Shown: positions 1 to 12,479 of the stretch, one piece after another
Layout of the letters: each line of letters opens with the position of its first letter
How positions within the stretch are numbered: the first letter of the stretch is position 1
Source of the DNA: Neurospora tetraspora
Lineage: Eukaryota; Ascomycota; Sordariomycetes; Sordariales; Sordariaceae
Length of the DNA stretch: 64,000 nt
Direction of reading: 5' to 3'
Assembly (NCBI RefSeq): GCF_033439725.1
Contig: NW_026944384.1
Location: forward strand, 1,240,001-1,304,000
Made by a program: the position numbers and the translations under genes
The notes under the pieces: generated by a model
Database searches by the model: none
Told to the model about the DNA's origin: nothing
Seen by the model: only the letters and a program-made list of their open reading frames with translations

Positions 1-1372
1 GTAGAAGGGCCGTCTGTGTGGACAAGAGCTGCGATCACATGAAATTTCGGTTTGCTAGCGGTTTTTGCTATGCGCAGTCGTTCCAAGATGATTGTCCTCT
101 GTGACTTGTTAGATGACTGCAGCGGCCCGAAAAGTTTACTACTCAACTGCCTATTCAAGCCTGGCACCTGATCCTCTTTGCCCATGTAAGCTAGAGCGGT
201 GAAGGTGAGGTCCTGTCAGTGATAGGTTAGATAGGCTCAGGCGGCCCTTGATACCTTGATGGGCTTTGCTAGTTTGCATAAGAGATAACATTCTTGGTGA
301 GGGTAGGTTTTGAAAAGATGTTTGTATGTCATCCGTTGGGGGATAGCCGTCGTGAAGCCGGATTTTGATAGGCTGTAATAGGGCACGCCGCTCGTCGGGA
401 AGGCCGTAGTGATGGATGCAGTGAGATCTTCCCGCCCACAGACCGAGAGCTGCCGAGCGGTACGCCATCACCTCTTGGGCTATTGTTGGTGCGCCTAAGT
501 TGACCTCCACTGAGGTACAGGACTTCAGGTCCCGTGGCCTCGTCCACTTGCTATATCGATAAATGCATAATACCCGCTGAGCAGGTAGATCACCATCGGT
601 GCAAATGACATGGGCCTGACTCGATACAGTACGAGTTGATGTCCTGTCTCTCTCTATTCTTGGTCGTTGATGGATTGCTGGATCTGAGCATCAAGTCACC
701 GCCTTTCTCCAGTGGAACTGGTTGCGCCTTGCCAAGGTAGGTAATCCGGCGCGTGTAGTAGAGATATCTGTCAGTATCTGGGGAAGATATGTGAGACAGA
801 GAGATCCCAGATCTGAGAGGGAAGAAGGGCGAAGGGTCCCAAGACTGCCAGTCTCAGTTTATGTGTGTCTGATAGGAAGTGAAGCAAGTGACACCTCCAA
901 CCCCGCATGTTTTGTTGGGAAATATGTCCTTGGATTTGAACATTTTGAGGGCTGTGCATGACGATGTTGTTGGATGTTTTTCTTTCTTTTTCGAAAAGGA
1001 ACCCGCTGTTTTTCGCAAGTTCTGACACAAATACAGACCAATGAACGTAGAGAACCCCCCCCCCCCCCCCCCCCCCCCCAATATCTTTTCAGCATGGGCC
1101 GCGCATTCCTTACCTCTATTTCTTTCCAGGCACCGCCGCAGTGGGACGACTTTGAGGAGTCTGGATGAACAGCTGGAGAAGAGATATGAGACGAAAAAGT
1201 CAGTTGGAGTGGGCACGGGGAGGATACCTAATTTGGAGAATCGACGGGAAGGAGCCGGTTTATCGAAGATTTCGTAGAAAGCGCTTGCAAGGGGAAGAGG
1301 CTCTGGGCTGCCTGACCGAAAGCCTGCGACTTCCAAGATGTTGCGCTTGACTGATTGTGCCCAATCGTAATA
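1..1372. other. Gene-free stretch, left edge
   Basis: I see no convincing gene. Open frames here are short and overlap one another on both strands without recognisable domains. The stretch includes an uninterrupted run of 25 C at 1055-1079. The left neighbour of the window is unknown, so part of this could be untranslated sequence of a gene outside. Confidence 0.5.
1055..1079. repeat. Homopolymer run of 25 C
   Basis: An unbroken C25 (G25 on the other strand) lies in non-coding DNA. Such runs are length-unstable and error-prone in sequencing, so the exact length may not be reliable. Confidence 0.95.
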
Positions 1373-1866
1373 CAGTGGGTGCCATAAAAAAACGCCCCGC
1401 ACTTTTTTTCACACCTTAAAAGGCCAAATCTCACCACTTTCATACACGGATAAAATGACCGCTTATAAAGATATACGCATGCCAGAAAAGCTACAAATAG
1501 CTATTTACTCGAGGATACTTATAAAGAGAGTCGCCTTTAGTTGCAATGTAACGTAGTAGAGAGATTTGGTTGTAAAGTCAAACGACGATACGGACTCGAA
1601 TTTCAGTTCACTAAAGTACCCTATAAGCCCGCTATAACTTTTTTATCATCGCGACTCTGAGTTTGCATCTTCATTACACTACCACGAATAATTGAAATTA
1701 AGCCAAACCTTCCTAAATATCTTTAAATACTATTCTTATACCAAGCCTGGAAGTACATCTTTGTTTTGATACCTTAAAGTGGTTAGAATCCTCGAGTGAC
1801 GAAGTTGAGTTTCGCCCTTTTTTGCGGGGAAAAAAATCACGGGGCGTTTTTTGGTGGCAGGGACTG
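1373..1866. mobile_element. Non-autonomous TIR element (pogo/Tc1-mariner-like MITE), 494 bp
   Basis: The ends are imperfect inverted repeats of roughly 50-55 bp. The left end reads CAGTGGGTGCCA followed by AAAAAACGCCCCG. The right end read on the other strand is CAGTCCCTGCCA followed by the same AAAAAACGCCCCG block, then a shared T run and an AAAAGG block. Both ends are bordered by TA (1371-1372 and 1867-1868), the target duplicated by Tc1/mariner/pogo transposases, and the CAGT termini fit the pogo/Fot1 type. The interior is AT-richer than its surroundings and encodes no transposase, so the element could only have moved with help from elsewhere. The two ends have drifted, so the insertion is not recent. 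Superfamily assignment is inference from termini and TA flanks. Confidence 0.75.
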
Positions 1867-1868
1867 TA

Positions 1869-4800
1869 CATCAATGTAAATTTGGCAGGCCGACGCACAG
1901 GCGCGCCAATGCACTGTGTACATCCGCAGGAGCGACGCCGACGTTGTCACGTTCCTGCCATTTTTCTCATCCGAAGACAGCATCCAATTTCCCATGGCCT
2001 GGGTTGACGTCGACGCGGCAGGAGCTTCCATGTTGCAAAAAAATTGCAGTGCAGTGCAGCTTCGACAACTGCCCAGGGGCAGCAGTGCCCGTGCGTCAGT
2101 GCTTGGATTGGGGAGCCACGACTTCGGGAAGAAACAAGAGACATTGAACACAAAATTTTGTCTCGAGGCACTAATTCTACCAATGAGATATCGTCACTGC
2201 AGATAGATATTACGAGGTATGTATTTAGCCGCAATTCTCAACTCTCAGTATTTGCATGCTAGCACCCCGCCGTTAAAAGCAGTCACCAGTCAACCAATCA
2301 CCACTACCAAAAGGCAAACCCCAAGCCATGAAGCACCAGACATCAACCACCATGTCGCCGTGCAAAAGCTAGGTAGATGGCAAGGTACCATACCCTCACG
2401 ATGATCAACCCCCATGAGCCCCAGTCCTCGACCGGCCATCCCGCCTTTCACTCCCTCGTTCGGGCCTCAGGGCTCTGGGGCACAAAGACAAGGACAGACA
2501 GCCTTTTCCGCTCTCGTCTTGGGCTTGATCGCAGAAGCGAGGAAAAGAGGACCCGATCGTCGCTGGCTCTTGAACACAGTGGACAAAGCCATTTGATCTC
2601 GCCTGGAAAACTCCGAGTTCGGATTGGACAATGTGTTGTGCAGTTGGTGGTGTGTGCCTTGCATAGCAACTATCGTGCAATATCGGTTCTACGGGAGGTT
2701 CGACAGCACCCGTTCACGTGCAGCGCGTTGCTGGTTACTACAGTAATGGCAATAACATGGACATCCACTCTGGAAATTGAACACGATGCAAAGTACCCTT
2801 CGCAATACCACTCAACTCACTGCTCCCAAGTAACACTCCACGTACCACCAAAGCGGAAGAGCAAGCACGGATCTTTTACATATGGATCTTTTTATGGTGA
2901 TCAGATCTCATATCATCCATCCTGTTTTTCGGGATTTCGGGCGGCTGGCCACACCCATTATCATCGAGATGTCCCTATATAGCCCGTCTCTATCCAGACC
3001 AAGGCAACACCCGCCCCCCTCAGAGGGATGCCGAAAGAGCCAAGGCTGACAGGCCCTGAATTTGTGAGCCCGTGACACTGACTGAGGTGACGATCTTAGC
3101 TCAGAGCGCCGGCTGGTGGTAGTGGTTGGTTGGCGTGCCAATGCTGAGAGCGAGACCGGCACCGTACATGTGCTGTACCGGGTACTATTCGACAGATGTT
3201 GTATCGACTTCTTCCCTTCATATAGTGCTGAGGTGCGGAAGTACAGAGCACTGCGTACGGGGTACACATGTCGTTGCGATGTTGGAGGGATGGCGGAGAG
3301 GACGACCATTTTCCCCCATCCTCCCCCCGCCCTCTCCTGCCCGGCATGTTCAACATCATGTCGTGATGCAGACGAGGGAGGAGACATGCAACCTCGCGAA
3401 CCCCACCTCCAGTCACTTGAGCTCACTCTGGCACCTATCCCACACCACTACGGGGACGGATGCTACCACCATCACCACCACCCGTTGCGCCTTGCCGCTC
3501 GTTGGACAACAGCCCGCTGTCAGCCGTCAGAACGAGTCACAATTGTCATCTCGGTTGACAATGTCATTGCTGACCAAGCTAACTCAGATGCTGAGAAGAG
3601 ATATCCTTTTGATGCAGTGCCTCTTGCTGCTATGCTAGCAGGTAGCCGAGAGTAGAACGATAATGATTCTACTACTCCGTAGAGGAAGTCGAGGGAGTGG
3701 TATCTCGGAATCTGATATCGCCTACGTACATGCAATGTCAGCACCCCGTTACTACGATACGGGTTGTACGCAGCATTGTGACGACCCGCGCGACCCCCCG
3801 GAAATGGTTTCTTTGTCACTTATGTCGCAACAGTACCATGAGCGCGGATTATCTCCGCTTGTTGTCCTCTCACGACTGCTTCTTTCACCAACTGGATTCG
3901 GACGCCACTTGCGAATGCTACATAGTATACTAAAACTGTTAACTCCTCCAATACTCGACGCCAATCATCTAGCGAGCCGTGAACTTGGCGGTCGGTATCC
4001 ACAAACTACCGCTTGACATAGCACCCTCACGGCATCAAAAGTTACACGAAACGTACCGAATCTACAGTGATCATCCTACCTTGACTCGTCCTGGCGCTCA
4101 TCCGCGGCCTTTGCACTATCACCTTCACCCAACACCTTGGAGGATTGCGCGGCATAACAGACGACGACAAGATAGGGGATAGTTCTTTGCGCGCCGCCTG
4201 GAAGCCCCATCATCAGCCCAGAGCTACGCCAGAGTTATTAGAGACTTGTCTGATACTGTGTGGTCGCAGCATCCGCAGGCCACAACACGCGTCAGTGGCC
4301 TGTCACGACAACGCCTTATAACTACACAGTACTGAGGTATAACTGCTAGGATTCACGTCCAGGGGCCAGCCCCTTGGTGTCACCGCTTATCCAGATTTCC
4401 CCGCAAAAAGGAGCAGACGGGCAGACGAATGAAAAACGACGGAGGGAACAAAAAGATATCGAGAAAGAAAAGACAAGAGAACGAGCCGGGAGAAAGAACA
4501 ACCGTCATCGACAGGAGCAAAGTGAAAGCCAGGCACATGCGCAAGCACTCGACCGCGAAAACAGGCAAGACCCCGGACCAGAGCGAGCTCGAGGCCCACT
4601 CGTTTGCTTCTCTCTGATTGCCCCGTCGACCGAAAACGAAGCTACGGGGATCCACCAGAAGAGGTACTGGCTTGCGATGAGGGTGGACTAGCTCCAAATT
4701 CCATTTACTTTTCTCTTCCGCACTCGACGCTGATTGACCGTCTCTTTTTTTTTCCCAAGCTGGTCACTTGAGGTGGTTTGACGACAAGGCAAACCGACCA

Positions 4801-5629
4801 CAGAGAAAAAAAAACAGACACCAAAAAACACACACGCCAGGTGTCACGGTCAGAAACACCAAGCACGTACAGTTACTACTTAGGTATGTACACTTTTACA
4901 TTACAGGCCACACAACCCCCAAGCCAGCGAGAAAGCCCCCTTCGTTCCACCTGATCGTCCTATCCGAATGTTCCCCTGCCCGTGCCGGGCTACTACAGCA
5001 CCAGTCCCCATCACACATATCCTTCAACCGAGTTCTGGATTTTCCAGACTCCCCGTGCTCCCCACCTGCCCGCAAGCGCCCTAACCTCGAACAGGCAACT
5101 TCGGCCATTGCTGCCCAACTGTTTGGTCTGTCTGGCCTGTCTGCGGCCTGTCTGGCTTGAGCCTCGTTGACGTGAAGCTAGGTGTGAGCCGAGAGGAGGC
5201 TTGACACAAAGTCGCAGGGGCCCTCGCTTTAGGTTACGTCTGTCCGGCGCCGGCTCGGATCCCTCAGCCTACGTTGCCTCCCTACCTACCTACACCCTCC
5301 AGAGTCTACGAAACCTCGACAGGCTACCGAGTCTGTTCACCCCCATACCCACATAAGACATTTTCCCGACTACCTACCTACATACCTACGCTGGACCACC
5401 ACGCCCGCACGGCTCTTATGCCCCTTCCAGGCCAATAAGCTTCATCCCGTGGCCTTGCTTTCTTATGATTGCGCGCGAGCCCTGAAGCCCCGAAGCTTGC
5501 TTCTCTCTCTCTCGCCTCTTACATTGGACTCCGACTGTACGGGTCCTACTCCTGGCAAGCTCTGTCTTAGCTCGCTTGTTGCCCCGTTCCTGGGTCCGGA
5601 AAACTAGGGCTTGTTGTTCGGAAAGCTCC
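1869..5629. other. Long gene-free region upstream of the transcription factor
   Basis: About 3.8 kb without a supportable gene. Open frames of up to about 200 codons occur, but frames overlap on both strands and none carries a recognisable domain or a typical intron pattern. The part nearest the next gene (about 5270-5530) is rich in CCTACCTAC and CT tracts. These are common in leaders of highly regulated filamentous-fungal genes, so it may be the promoter and long 5' leader of the downstream regulator. Confidence 0.5.
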
Positions 5630-5686
5630 ATGGTGTTGCCACAGCTTATGCGCTTGGGCTACTGCTTGCTCCCGCCTGTCGTCTGA
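5630..5686 (+). promoter_or_regulatory. Possible upstream ORF (18 codons) before the Zn2Cys6 gene
   Basis: An ATG in a reasonable context (CTCCATGG) opens an 18-codon frame ending in TGA at 5684-5686, 81 nt before the main ATG. If it lies in the mRNA, it could limit translation of the regulator. Presence in the transcript is inferred from the short distance; no transcription start is visible. Confidence 0.4.
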
Positions 5687-5767
5687 ACTGTCTTCCCCCT
5701 TTGGCTACTGCTGTTTGGCGTAAACGGTGTATCAGTGTAATACGGATACACATACATATTACCCAGC

Positions 5768-8700
5768 ATGGACCCAGGCCCGCCCGACCCAAAACGACCC
5801 CGTCTGTCAACTGCCTCATCATGGTCAGCAGGTGGTGCGCACCACGGTGTGTCGCTCCTACATCCCACGCCATCTCCGACTGCTGGTCAACAGTATCCTC
5901 AACATCCCCATCATCCTAACCACCCCACGCCGCCGTCGCAATATCAACAAACCTCCCCTCATCCGTTCTCACGACCCCAAGGTCCTGGTGATCCCGGCGC
6001 CGCGCCTGCTGTCTCGCATCCCCACCCGCCGCCGCCGCCGCCGCCTCCGGCTCCGTCGCAGCAAGGCCCCGTCGACGACCGGCGACATCATGAGCCCGAC
6101 CGATATCCGCCTATGCAAGACCACCGACAACACCATCCTTCATCTCAGCCACCACCAGCACACCACCAGTACAACCCTGGCTACCATCCTCCTCCGAGAG
6201 AAGTCGTGGTGAAGCAGGACCCGGCCGACGACAACAACACACCACCACACCTTCGGAGGCCCAATTCGACGGGCCATGCTCCCGACGGCATGACACCAGG
6301 GACCCCAATGTCAGCTCTGCCTCACCAAGGGTACCCTGAAGACAAACGCCATATGAGCTTGGACAATGGTCCGCAACAAAACATGTACAGGCAGCCGAGT
6401 TTCCCCCCTCAGACGCCCATGGCGCATGGTCAACCATACGACTACCCCCCTCACTATGGACACCATGGCGACCTTCCTTATATCCAGATTGCCCCAGCGG
6501 CGGGAAAGCGCAAGGCGCAAAGAGCATCGCAGGTTGGTTTGGGTTCTGGCTTCGGATATACACGCAACTTGCGTTCCAGCAAGAGTTGCGCCATGGACGT
6601 AAAAAGCTAACCTCCCCCATAGGCTTGTGATATGTGCCGGCAGCTGAAGGCTAAATGTGACGAGCTTAAACCCTGTAAGAGTTGCAAGGAAAAGAAGGTC
6701 GAATGCAAGTACCGTGAGGCGGTACCAAAGCAGTAAGCACTTATATATACCGGTTGTCGGGTGGTTGTCGCATTGCTGACCAAACGATGTAGACAAGACA
6801 AAGTGGCGGCCGATATCTTGGAGAACCTCATGGGTTTGAGGAACGAGTTCAGCATGTTCAACCATCGCATTACGAGACTAGAGAAGAGGTTGGAATGCGT
6901 CGCGCCGCCGTTGGAAGCGCATCCGGAGATGATGTCGTCGGATGATGATCGTCCGGGCTCTGCTGACTCAGCAGCCATTGAAGATGGCTACAACTTATCG
7001 TCGCCAGGAGGCTCGGAAAATGCAGCAAGGACACAGGCTCCTATAGATACACAGGAAGCGCGCAACATCACGAAGATCATGGACGAAGAGAGGGAACAGG
7101 AGCCTGGCCCATTTGTACGACCTGGAGCGCCCGCCATTCCGCTGAACCATACGACCCTGGCTGCCCTTCTTCTGAAGTGGAAGTCGATAAAGCGCCTAGC
7201 GCAACGCTATCTGCATGCCGAAAACATCAAGTTTGTCGAAGAATATCCCATCCGACAGGAAGAGAGGCGGGGACTTCTTAGGTTATGGGGCAGAGGAGAA
7301 GGTCTCGACAGCAGCCGCATGGACAGAGAGTCCAACCACAACCTGGGTATGATGGAAGTTATTGACGACTACTCGGAAACGGGAGCCCCCTCGCCCGCGG
7401 ATTGTTGGGGTGGAATTAGCGGCTCGCCTGGGCCGATGGACCACAGGTCTACCATGGTTGGACTCCAGACGTTGGACTTTTCGGAGGAAACCGTCTGGAG
7501 GTACGTGCAAAGCTATCTGGACAACATTCAAAACATGCATCCGCTCATAATACCGAGAGAGCTGCATGCGATGGTGCGGTTGTTTTTGGATGGTATCCAG
7601 CAAAGTACCAAGAAGCCTAAGGGTAGTGCCGGAATCGCAAAGTTCGTTGGAGCGCCGCCGCTGAGCGTGCAGGGTGAGACAGGGGTCAAAAGGAAGCGCT
7701 CCCCGGCACCCGACGGCGCAGACTCGCCATCGATGCTACCCAGGTCGGGTAAGCCGACATTCCAGCGGTCCATCAACAACGCGCTTGTGTTGCTGGTTCT
7801 CGCGCTGGGAAAGATTTGTTCGATAAAGGATAGAAAGCTTCCGGATGTCGTGCCTGTGAGCGAGCCTTCGCATGGGTCGCCAATGGTACGTAACGGGTAT
7901 CCTGCCTCTCCTATACAGGGATCTCCGCCGTCGTATGCTTCACATTCGCACTCGGCGGGTTTACCTTCGCCGAAGGATAGCGCAGACAGGTCGGGTCCTA
8001 GTAGGCGGGAGTCGTTCCAGGGAGGCGGCGCGCCTTCTATGAGGGTAGGATCGCTCAAGCGGAACATGGATGTGATTCCGGGCCTGGACTATTTCGCATA
8101 CGCGACAGATATCTTGGGCGGGCAGCTGGCGGGAACGAGCTTGCGGCACATCCACGCATACATCTTGGCGGGTTTGTATCATGGGCAGTTGGGAAGAGTC
8201 ATGGAAAGCTATGCCTATATCAAGGAGGCTGGCTGGGCTTTGCAGATCAAGATGAGACCGTAAGCCAACTTCTGCTCAAGTGTTTTTGACTGAGTACTAA
8301 CCCGAGTATAGGAGTCTGGATCGGCTGAAAAAACTTCAAGAAAACCACCCATTTAATATCAATGCCGTTAAGGAGAAGTCGGATAATCAGATCGTCTTTG
8401 CTTTTTGGACATGTCTGCAGCTTGAGAGGTAGGCAACGGCGTGGAACATTGAAAAAGGGGATAGGCTAACACGTATACCATAGTGACATCGTGGCCGAGC
8501 TTCCTCTCCCGCAATCCCACATCCTTGCGTTTGAGGAGATCATGCCGTATCCCAACATCAACCTGGCCAAGACCCACGGCTTTGAGGAGCATGTCTTGCA
8601 AAGCTACCTTGCACAGCTTTACCTCCGGAAGTCGTTGAATCAAATCCATCAAATGCTTTATAACCCCGAGGATCCGCGATCGCTAAGGGCGCAAAACGGC

Positions 8701-9644
8701 ACCCCGCCAGGAAATATCATTGAGGTCATCACGAAATCTCTCGATCTACGCTTCGTGCCTCCCGAGTACAAGTTCACGCACGACGATCCGCCAGCTGGAG
8801 ACCTTCTTTCCGCCCGATTACGTGCCAAGTACTGGGGAGCCCAAGTCATCACCTACAGGCCGTACATCCGACAGATTCTGGAGTCAAATATGGCTCAGAT
8901 GGCGACAGCCGAATCCCCGATGCCAGCCGGCACTCCCAGCGAGGCCATGACTCCTCTCGATACCCAGATGCACAGCGTGAATGGCGAGATTACTCAGGAT
9001 ACTATTGAATATGCGAAGAAGGGAATTCGGGCTCTTATTGAGAGCACAAGGGCGTTTCATGGTTTGCCAGACAAGCGGTTTGTTGTCACCAATATCTTTG
9101 GCACCGCACATGCGTAAGTATCTCTTCTCGTCTAATGCAATTATATATGCGGTACTGACATTGAATACGCAGTCAATGGGGCAATCTCCTCACGCTTGCA
9201 GCGGTGTTCAAGGATCCGACACTTCACCGTCATGTTGACGAGCAGACGCTTAAGGAGCTCTTCTCGAGGACTATAGCCTTTTTCCGGATCATCGCCCAAC
9301 CAACGAGCGCACTGGCCGTTGACATGCGCATTCTCGAAGGCTTGGAGCGCGAGTTGTGGCACAAGCCCAACAGTGTGGACATAATGATGGATAACCACCA
9401 CCATGTTAGCTCCTTTGTGAGCCCACCAATGCCAGGCCCACCACCGCCGCCGCCCCCGGGTCCAAGGCCGACAACACACTCTGCACCACCACTAGGGCCA
9501 CCAGGGCCACCAGGACCATCACCACAGATGCCAAGGAGTCCGATGCCGCCAATACAGAATAACATGCATGGGCCTGGGACCCCAGATGGCATGATGCCTC
9601 CTTTACCTCCTATTCACCAACACCAACACTCACATCCCCTTTAG
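5768..9644 (+). CDS. Zn2Cys6 (fungal binuclear cluster) transcription factor, about 1186 aa
   Basis: Six exons fit one frame: 5768-6532, 6623-6732, 6793-8259, 8312-8428, 8484-9113 and 9173-9644. Together they make 3561 nt, or 1186 residues. Residues 1-255 are rich in Pro, His and Gln, ending in a basic KRKAQRASQ stretch. Exon 2 encodes the zinc cluster CX2CX6CX5CX2CX6C (C257, C260, C267, C273, C276, C283), followed by a heptad-like segment (ILENLMGLRNEFSMFNHRI) suited to dimerisation. The middle and C-terminal halves resemble the fungal-specific transcription factor region, and the last 90 residues are Pro/Gly-rich. It should bind DNA in the nucleus as a dimer. The zinc cluster and its flanks resemble CLR-1/ClrA-type plant-cell-wall regulators, but I do not claim orthology because the predicted protein seems long for that family. 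The start is the first ATG of the long frame. Exon joins are from splice consensus and frame only. Confidence 0.88.
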
Positions 9645-9958
9645 GAGAGATTTGTATCTCAACCACAAGACGTGTTTTAGCATTTTGGAAATTGTGAAGG
9701 ATTTCTACTACACTTGGTCCGAAAGTCATAATTCCCTTTGTGTACGAACAGAAAGAGAAGGATGGAGGAGGTCTTTGCGAGCGAGCGTAACAAGCGAAGG
9801 GGGTCATCAGTCGATGTTGGTTAGCATGCGCGATAAAGAAGTGGACGTGATACTGTCCTTTTCCCTTGGATATCAAAGCGGATACGCATCAACTCATACA
9901 TAGGATGCATCATGGCATACACACGGGGGCTGCATAATACCTATTTGCATCAGCATAT

Positions 9959-10004
<46 letters not shown>

Positions 10005-11135
10005 AAAGAGCATATCTACCACACAGCTCTGGCGTTGTCAATTACCTACCTACCTGTCAACCTTACATACCTACTACCTATCTACCCACCTATCTATGCT
10101 CATCAGATACCCACACCAATCAAACAATCTCGCTCAGTCTTGACATCTTACTACTGTTCAACTCAAACGTCTCCGAAATTCTCGCCATAACAACTTACTC
10201 CTTCACACCGACCGACCAAAGAGAGAGATTTTCGAAACAACCCACAAACAACTACTCGTCGACTCCGTCAAACACTCCCTACTACATACAACCGACCCGG
10301 CCCTTCCTCCGTCATCCACCACAAACAAACAACCGCCAAACAAACCAAACACACACATTGATCACATCATAAAACACCCACAACAACAAACAACATCAGT
10401 CGACCTGTCTCTTGCATTTGCATAGGTATCATTATCAAGGAGAGGAGGGGAGCACAAAAAATGGGGGTCCGCGGAGGATATACCACTTTGTCTGTCTTGT
10501 CCATCTATCCATATGTGTGAAATGTTTGTACGCTGCATGTCTGCATTTTCTTAGGTATCTATCATCTGTCAAGAGTTTTCCAACTTGTCTATCTACTTAC
10601 AACTATGTACCGTACCTTTTTCTCTTGTATTTATCCATGCTGTGGGAGGAAGGAAGGGGAGGGGGAAACAGGGAATAGCATCGGCGAAATTACAATAAAC
10701 AAAATCTGGATAACTTAACTACATAACATGCGATAGCAACTGACTGGGTGGGTGGGCGGCTTATTGTATGTACACTAGTTAAATTGCATCCTCTCAACTC
10801 AACTAAAGTCAACTGTTCCATTTGCAATGATGTCCTAACACCATGCGTGCGATAACATGCCACCATTACTCCTACTATCATAAGTACCTAACTCCAGTTC
10901 ATTCGTACCCCTATTGATAAATTACCGTCCGTAATATCTCATAACGCCATTTCACCAAGTGAACCTGCTCAACTTACAACCTCATCCGTTCATCCACCAC
11001 CACCAACATCATACATCATCGTAGCCCACAATCTATCTCCCTACCCAATCCATCCATCCCTATTCATCCTTCATCACCCAGTAAGTAACCCTCACTTCCC
11101 AACCCTCATAAAACCCCCTCATAGCCCCTGCCTGC
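9645..11135. other. Convergent intergenic region with microsatellite
   Basis: This lies between the 3' ends of the transcription factor and atg5. It holds a (GA)20 run at 9962-10001, CCTACCTAC-type simple sequence at 10044-10095 and CA-rich low-complexity DNA to about 10400. No gene is supportable. Confidence 0.6.
9962..10001. repeat. (GA)20 microsatellite
   Basis: An uninterrupted dinucleotide run in the 3' flank of the transcription factor gene, probably length-variable between strains. Confidence 0.95.
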
Positions 11136-12479
11136 TCACATCAAAACAACAATCAAACAAAGCCACCCATCCGGATACGCCGCGTCCCTCATCAACTCCT
11201 CCAGCGGTGCCGAGAACGGCACGGGAGCTCCGTGCAAGATGACGTTTGCCAGGACTGGGTCGCGGCTGCTGGGGAAAAGGGCGGGTAGGAGGGATTTGAG
11301 GGCTTGCCCTAGTGTTTGGGGCGTTCCTGTTCGAGAGTTAGTCAAGAGGAAAAAGGAGGGGGAAAGGGGGACGGAGATAGCGAAAGCTTACGGTTGTTTG
11401 AACCCCGTGGAGGAACGAGGGTTTGCATCACCCGGTAAGAGCCGGAGTTGTTAGGGCCGGGTCCTCCTTGGGTTTGGGTTTGGGTTTGGTCTGATGAAGG
11501 TGGTGATGCGGGTATGTAGATCCGTATTGGAACGTTTTTGAGGGCTGTGGGAGCGTTGAGTAGGTGGGTGTTTACTTTTGTGAAGGCTTGGTAGTCATCT
11601 ACACCACCCAGTTAGTCTCCCTCTCCGGAGAAAGAACAGAAAGGGGGGCAAGGGAATGGGAAGAGGGGGAAGAGGAGTAAACATACTATCCTGCACAGCA
11701 TTCCACAACGCCGTCGTATGCTCCTTACTCAAACCCATGATCCGTTTCGCATTTCCATTTCGGATAAAATCCGCCTAAGTAGGTATTCATCGTTAACCTC
11801 TCACCCCCCTATCTATCAACTCTCCCCTTTCACCGGAGTCACCACCAGAGTCAAAACTCACCTCCTTAGCACTATTCATAAAAGTATCACAAATATCCCA
11901 CTCCGCCCCATCAGCAACCGTCAACCTCCACGGCAGCTCACTAGGCTGGTACAGATCCACCAGCAGTCCGACCGCAAAGTTACGCAGGTGGACTTCCTCA
12001 TGGTGGAAACTCGAGCACGGAGTACCGTAGTAGGCGGTCAACCGGGGCAGCAGCAGAGCGAGGTAGCTGAACCGCGGTACCGAGCAGATGTAGGGCGTCT
12101 TGGGGTGGGATTGGTGTGTGATGTAGAGAGGGATCTGTAAGGACCAGAGGGTTTCGGGGATGGAAGTTGGTTTTGGTTTGGGGGGTAGGGGGGTATGGGG
12201 TATTAGGGATGAGGCGGATGATCTTTGGGGGAGGTCATCGTAGCTGCCGTCTCCGGATCTTTGTTCGGATGGACGACCTCCGCCTCCGCCTCCGCCCCGG
12301 AGACCGGAAGTAAACCCGGGACTCAGACCGAGACCGGTACCGGCTCCTCCGGTCCCTCGTGAGGATCGGAACGGAGTAGAGCGGAGCGAAGGAGATGATT
12401 GGTACTGATCTTCTTGGTAGGGGGACTCTTCCCGCTGCGGAATCTGTGGGGAGTGGGAGTAGGGGTTTGGGGATGCCAT
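11136..12479 (-). CDS. atg5: Autophagy protein Atg5, 367 aa
   Basis: Four exons on the minus strand join in frame: 12479-11862, 11774-11687, 11598-11392 and 11326-11136, for 1104 nt including TGA. Residues 1-100 are a disordered Ser/Gly/Pro-rich extension with a Gly run. The Atg5 fold then begins at about [18 protein letters not shown], continues through [11 protein letters not shown] and LPWRLTV, and the C-terminal ubiquitin-like part ends with [15 protein letters not shown] and a hydrophobic tail. Atg5 is covalently linked to Atg12 and, with Atg16, directs Atg8 lipidation during autophagosome formation. The Lys acceptor for Atg12 should lie near the NSAKEADFIRNG segment spanning the first intron. 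Filamentous-fungal Atg5 proteins commonly carry such an N-terminal extension. Identification rests on family similarity recalled from sequence; the introns are predicted from consensus and frame. Confidence 0.93.

Noticed and set aside
2377-2982. 201-codon open frame
   Set aside because: Other frames on both strands are open across the same DNA, it has no recognisable domain, and its composition looks like chance open frame in GC-rich intergenic DNA.
3116-3655. 179-codon open frame with His-rich segment
   Set aside because: It overlaps an open frame of similar length in another phase. The His run is a simple ACCATC repeat, so it is not evidence of a gene.
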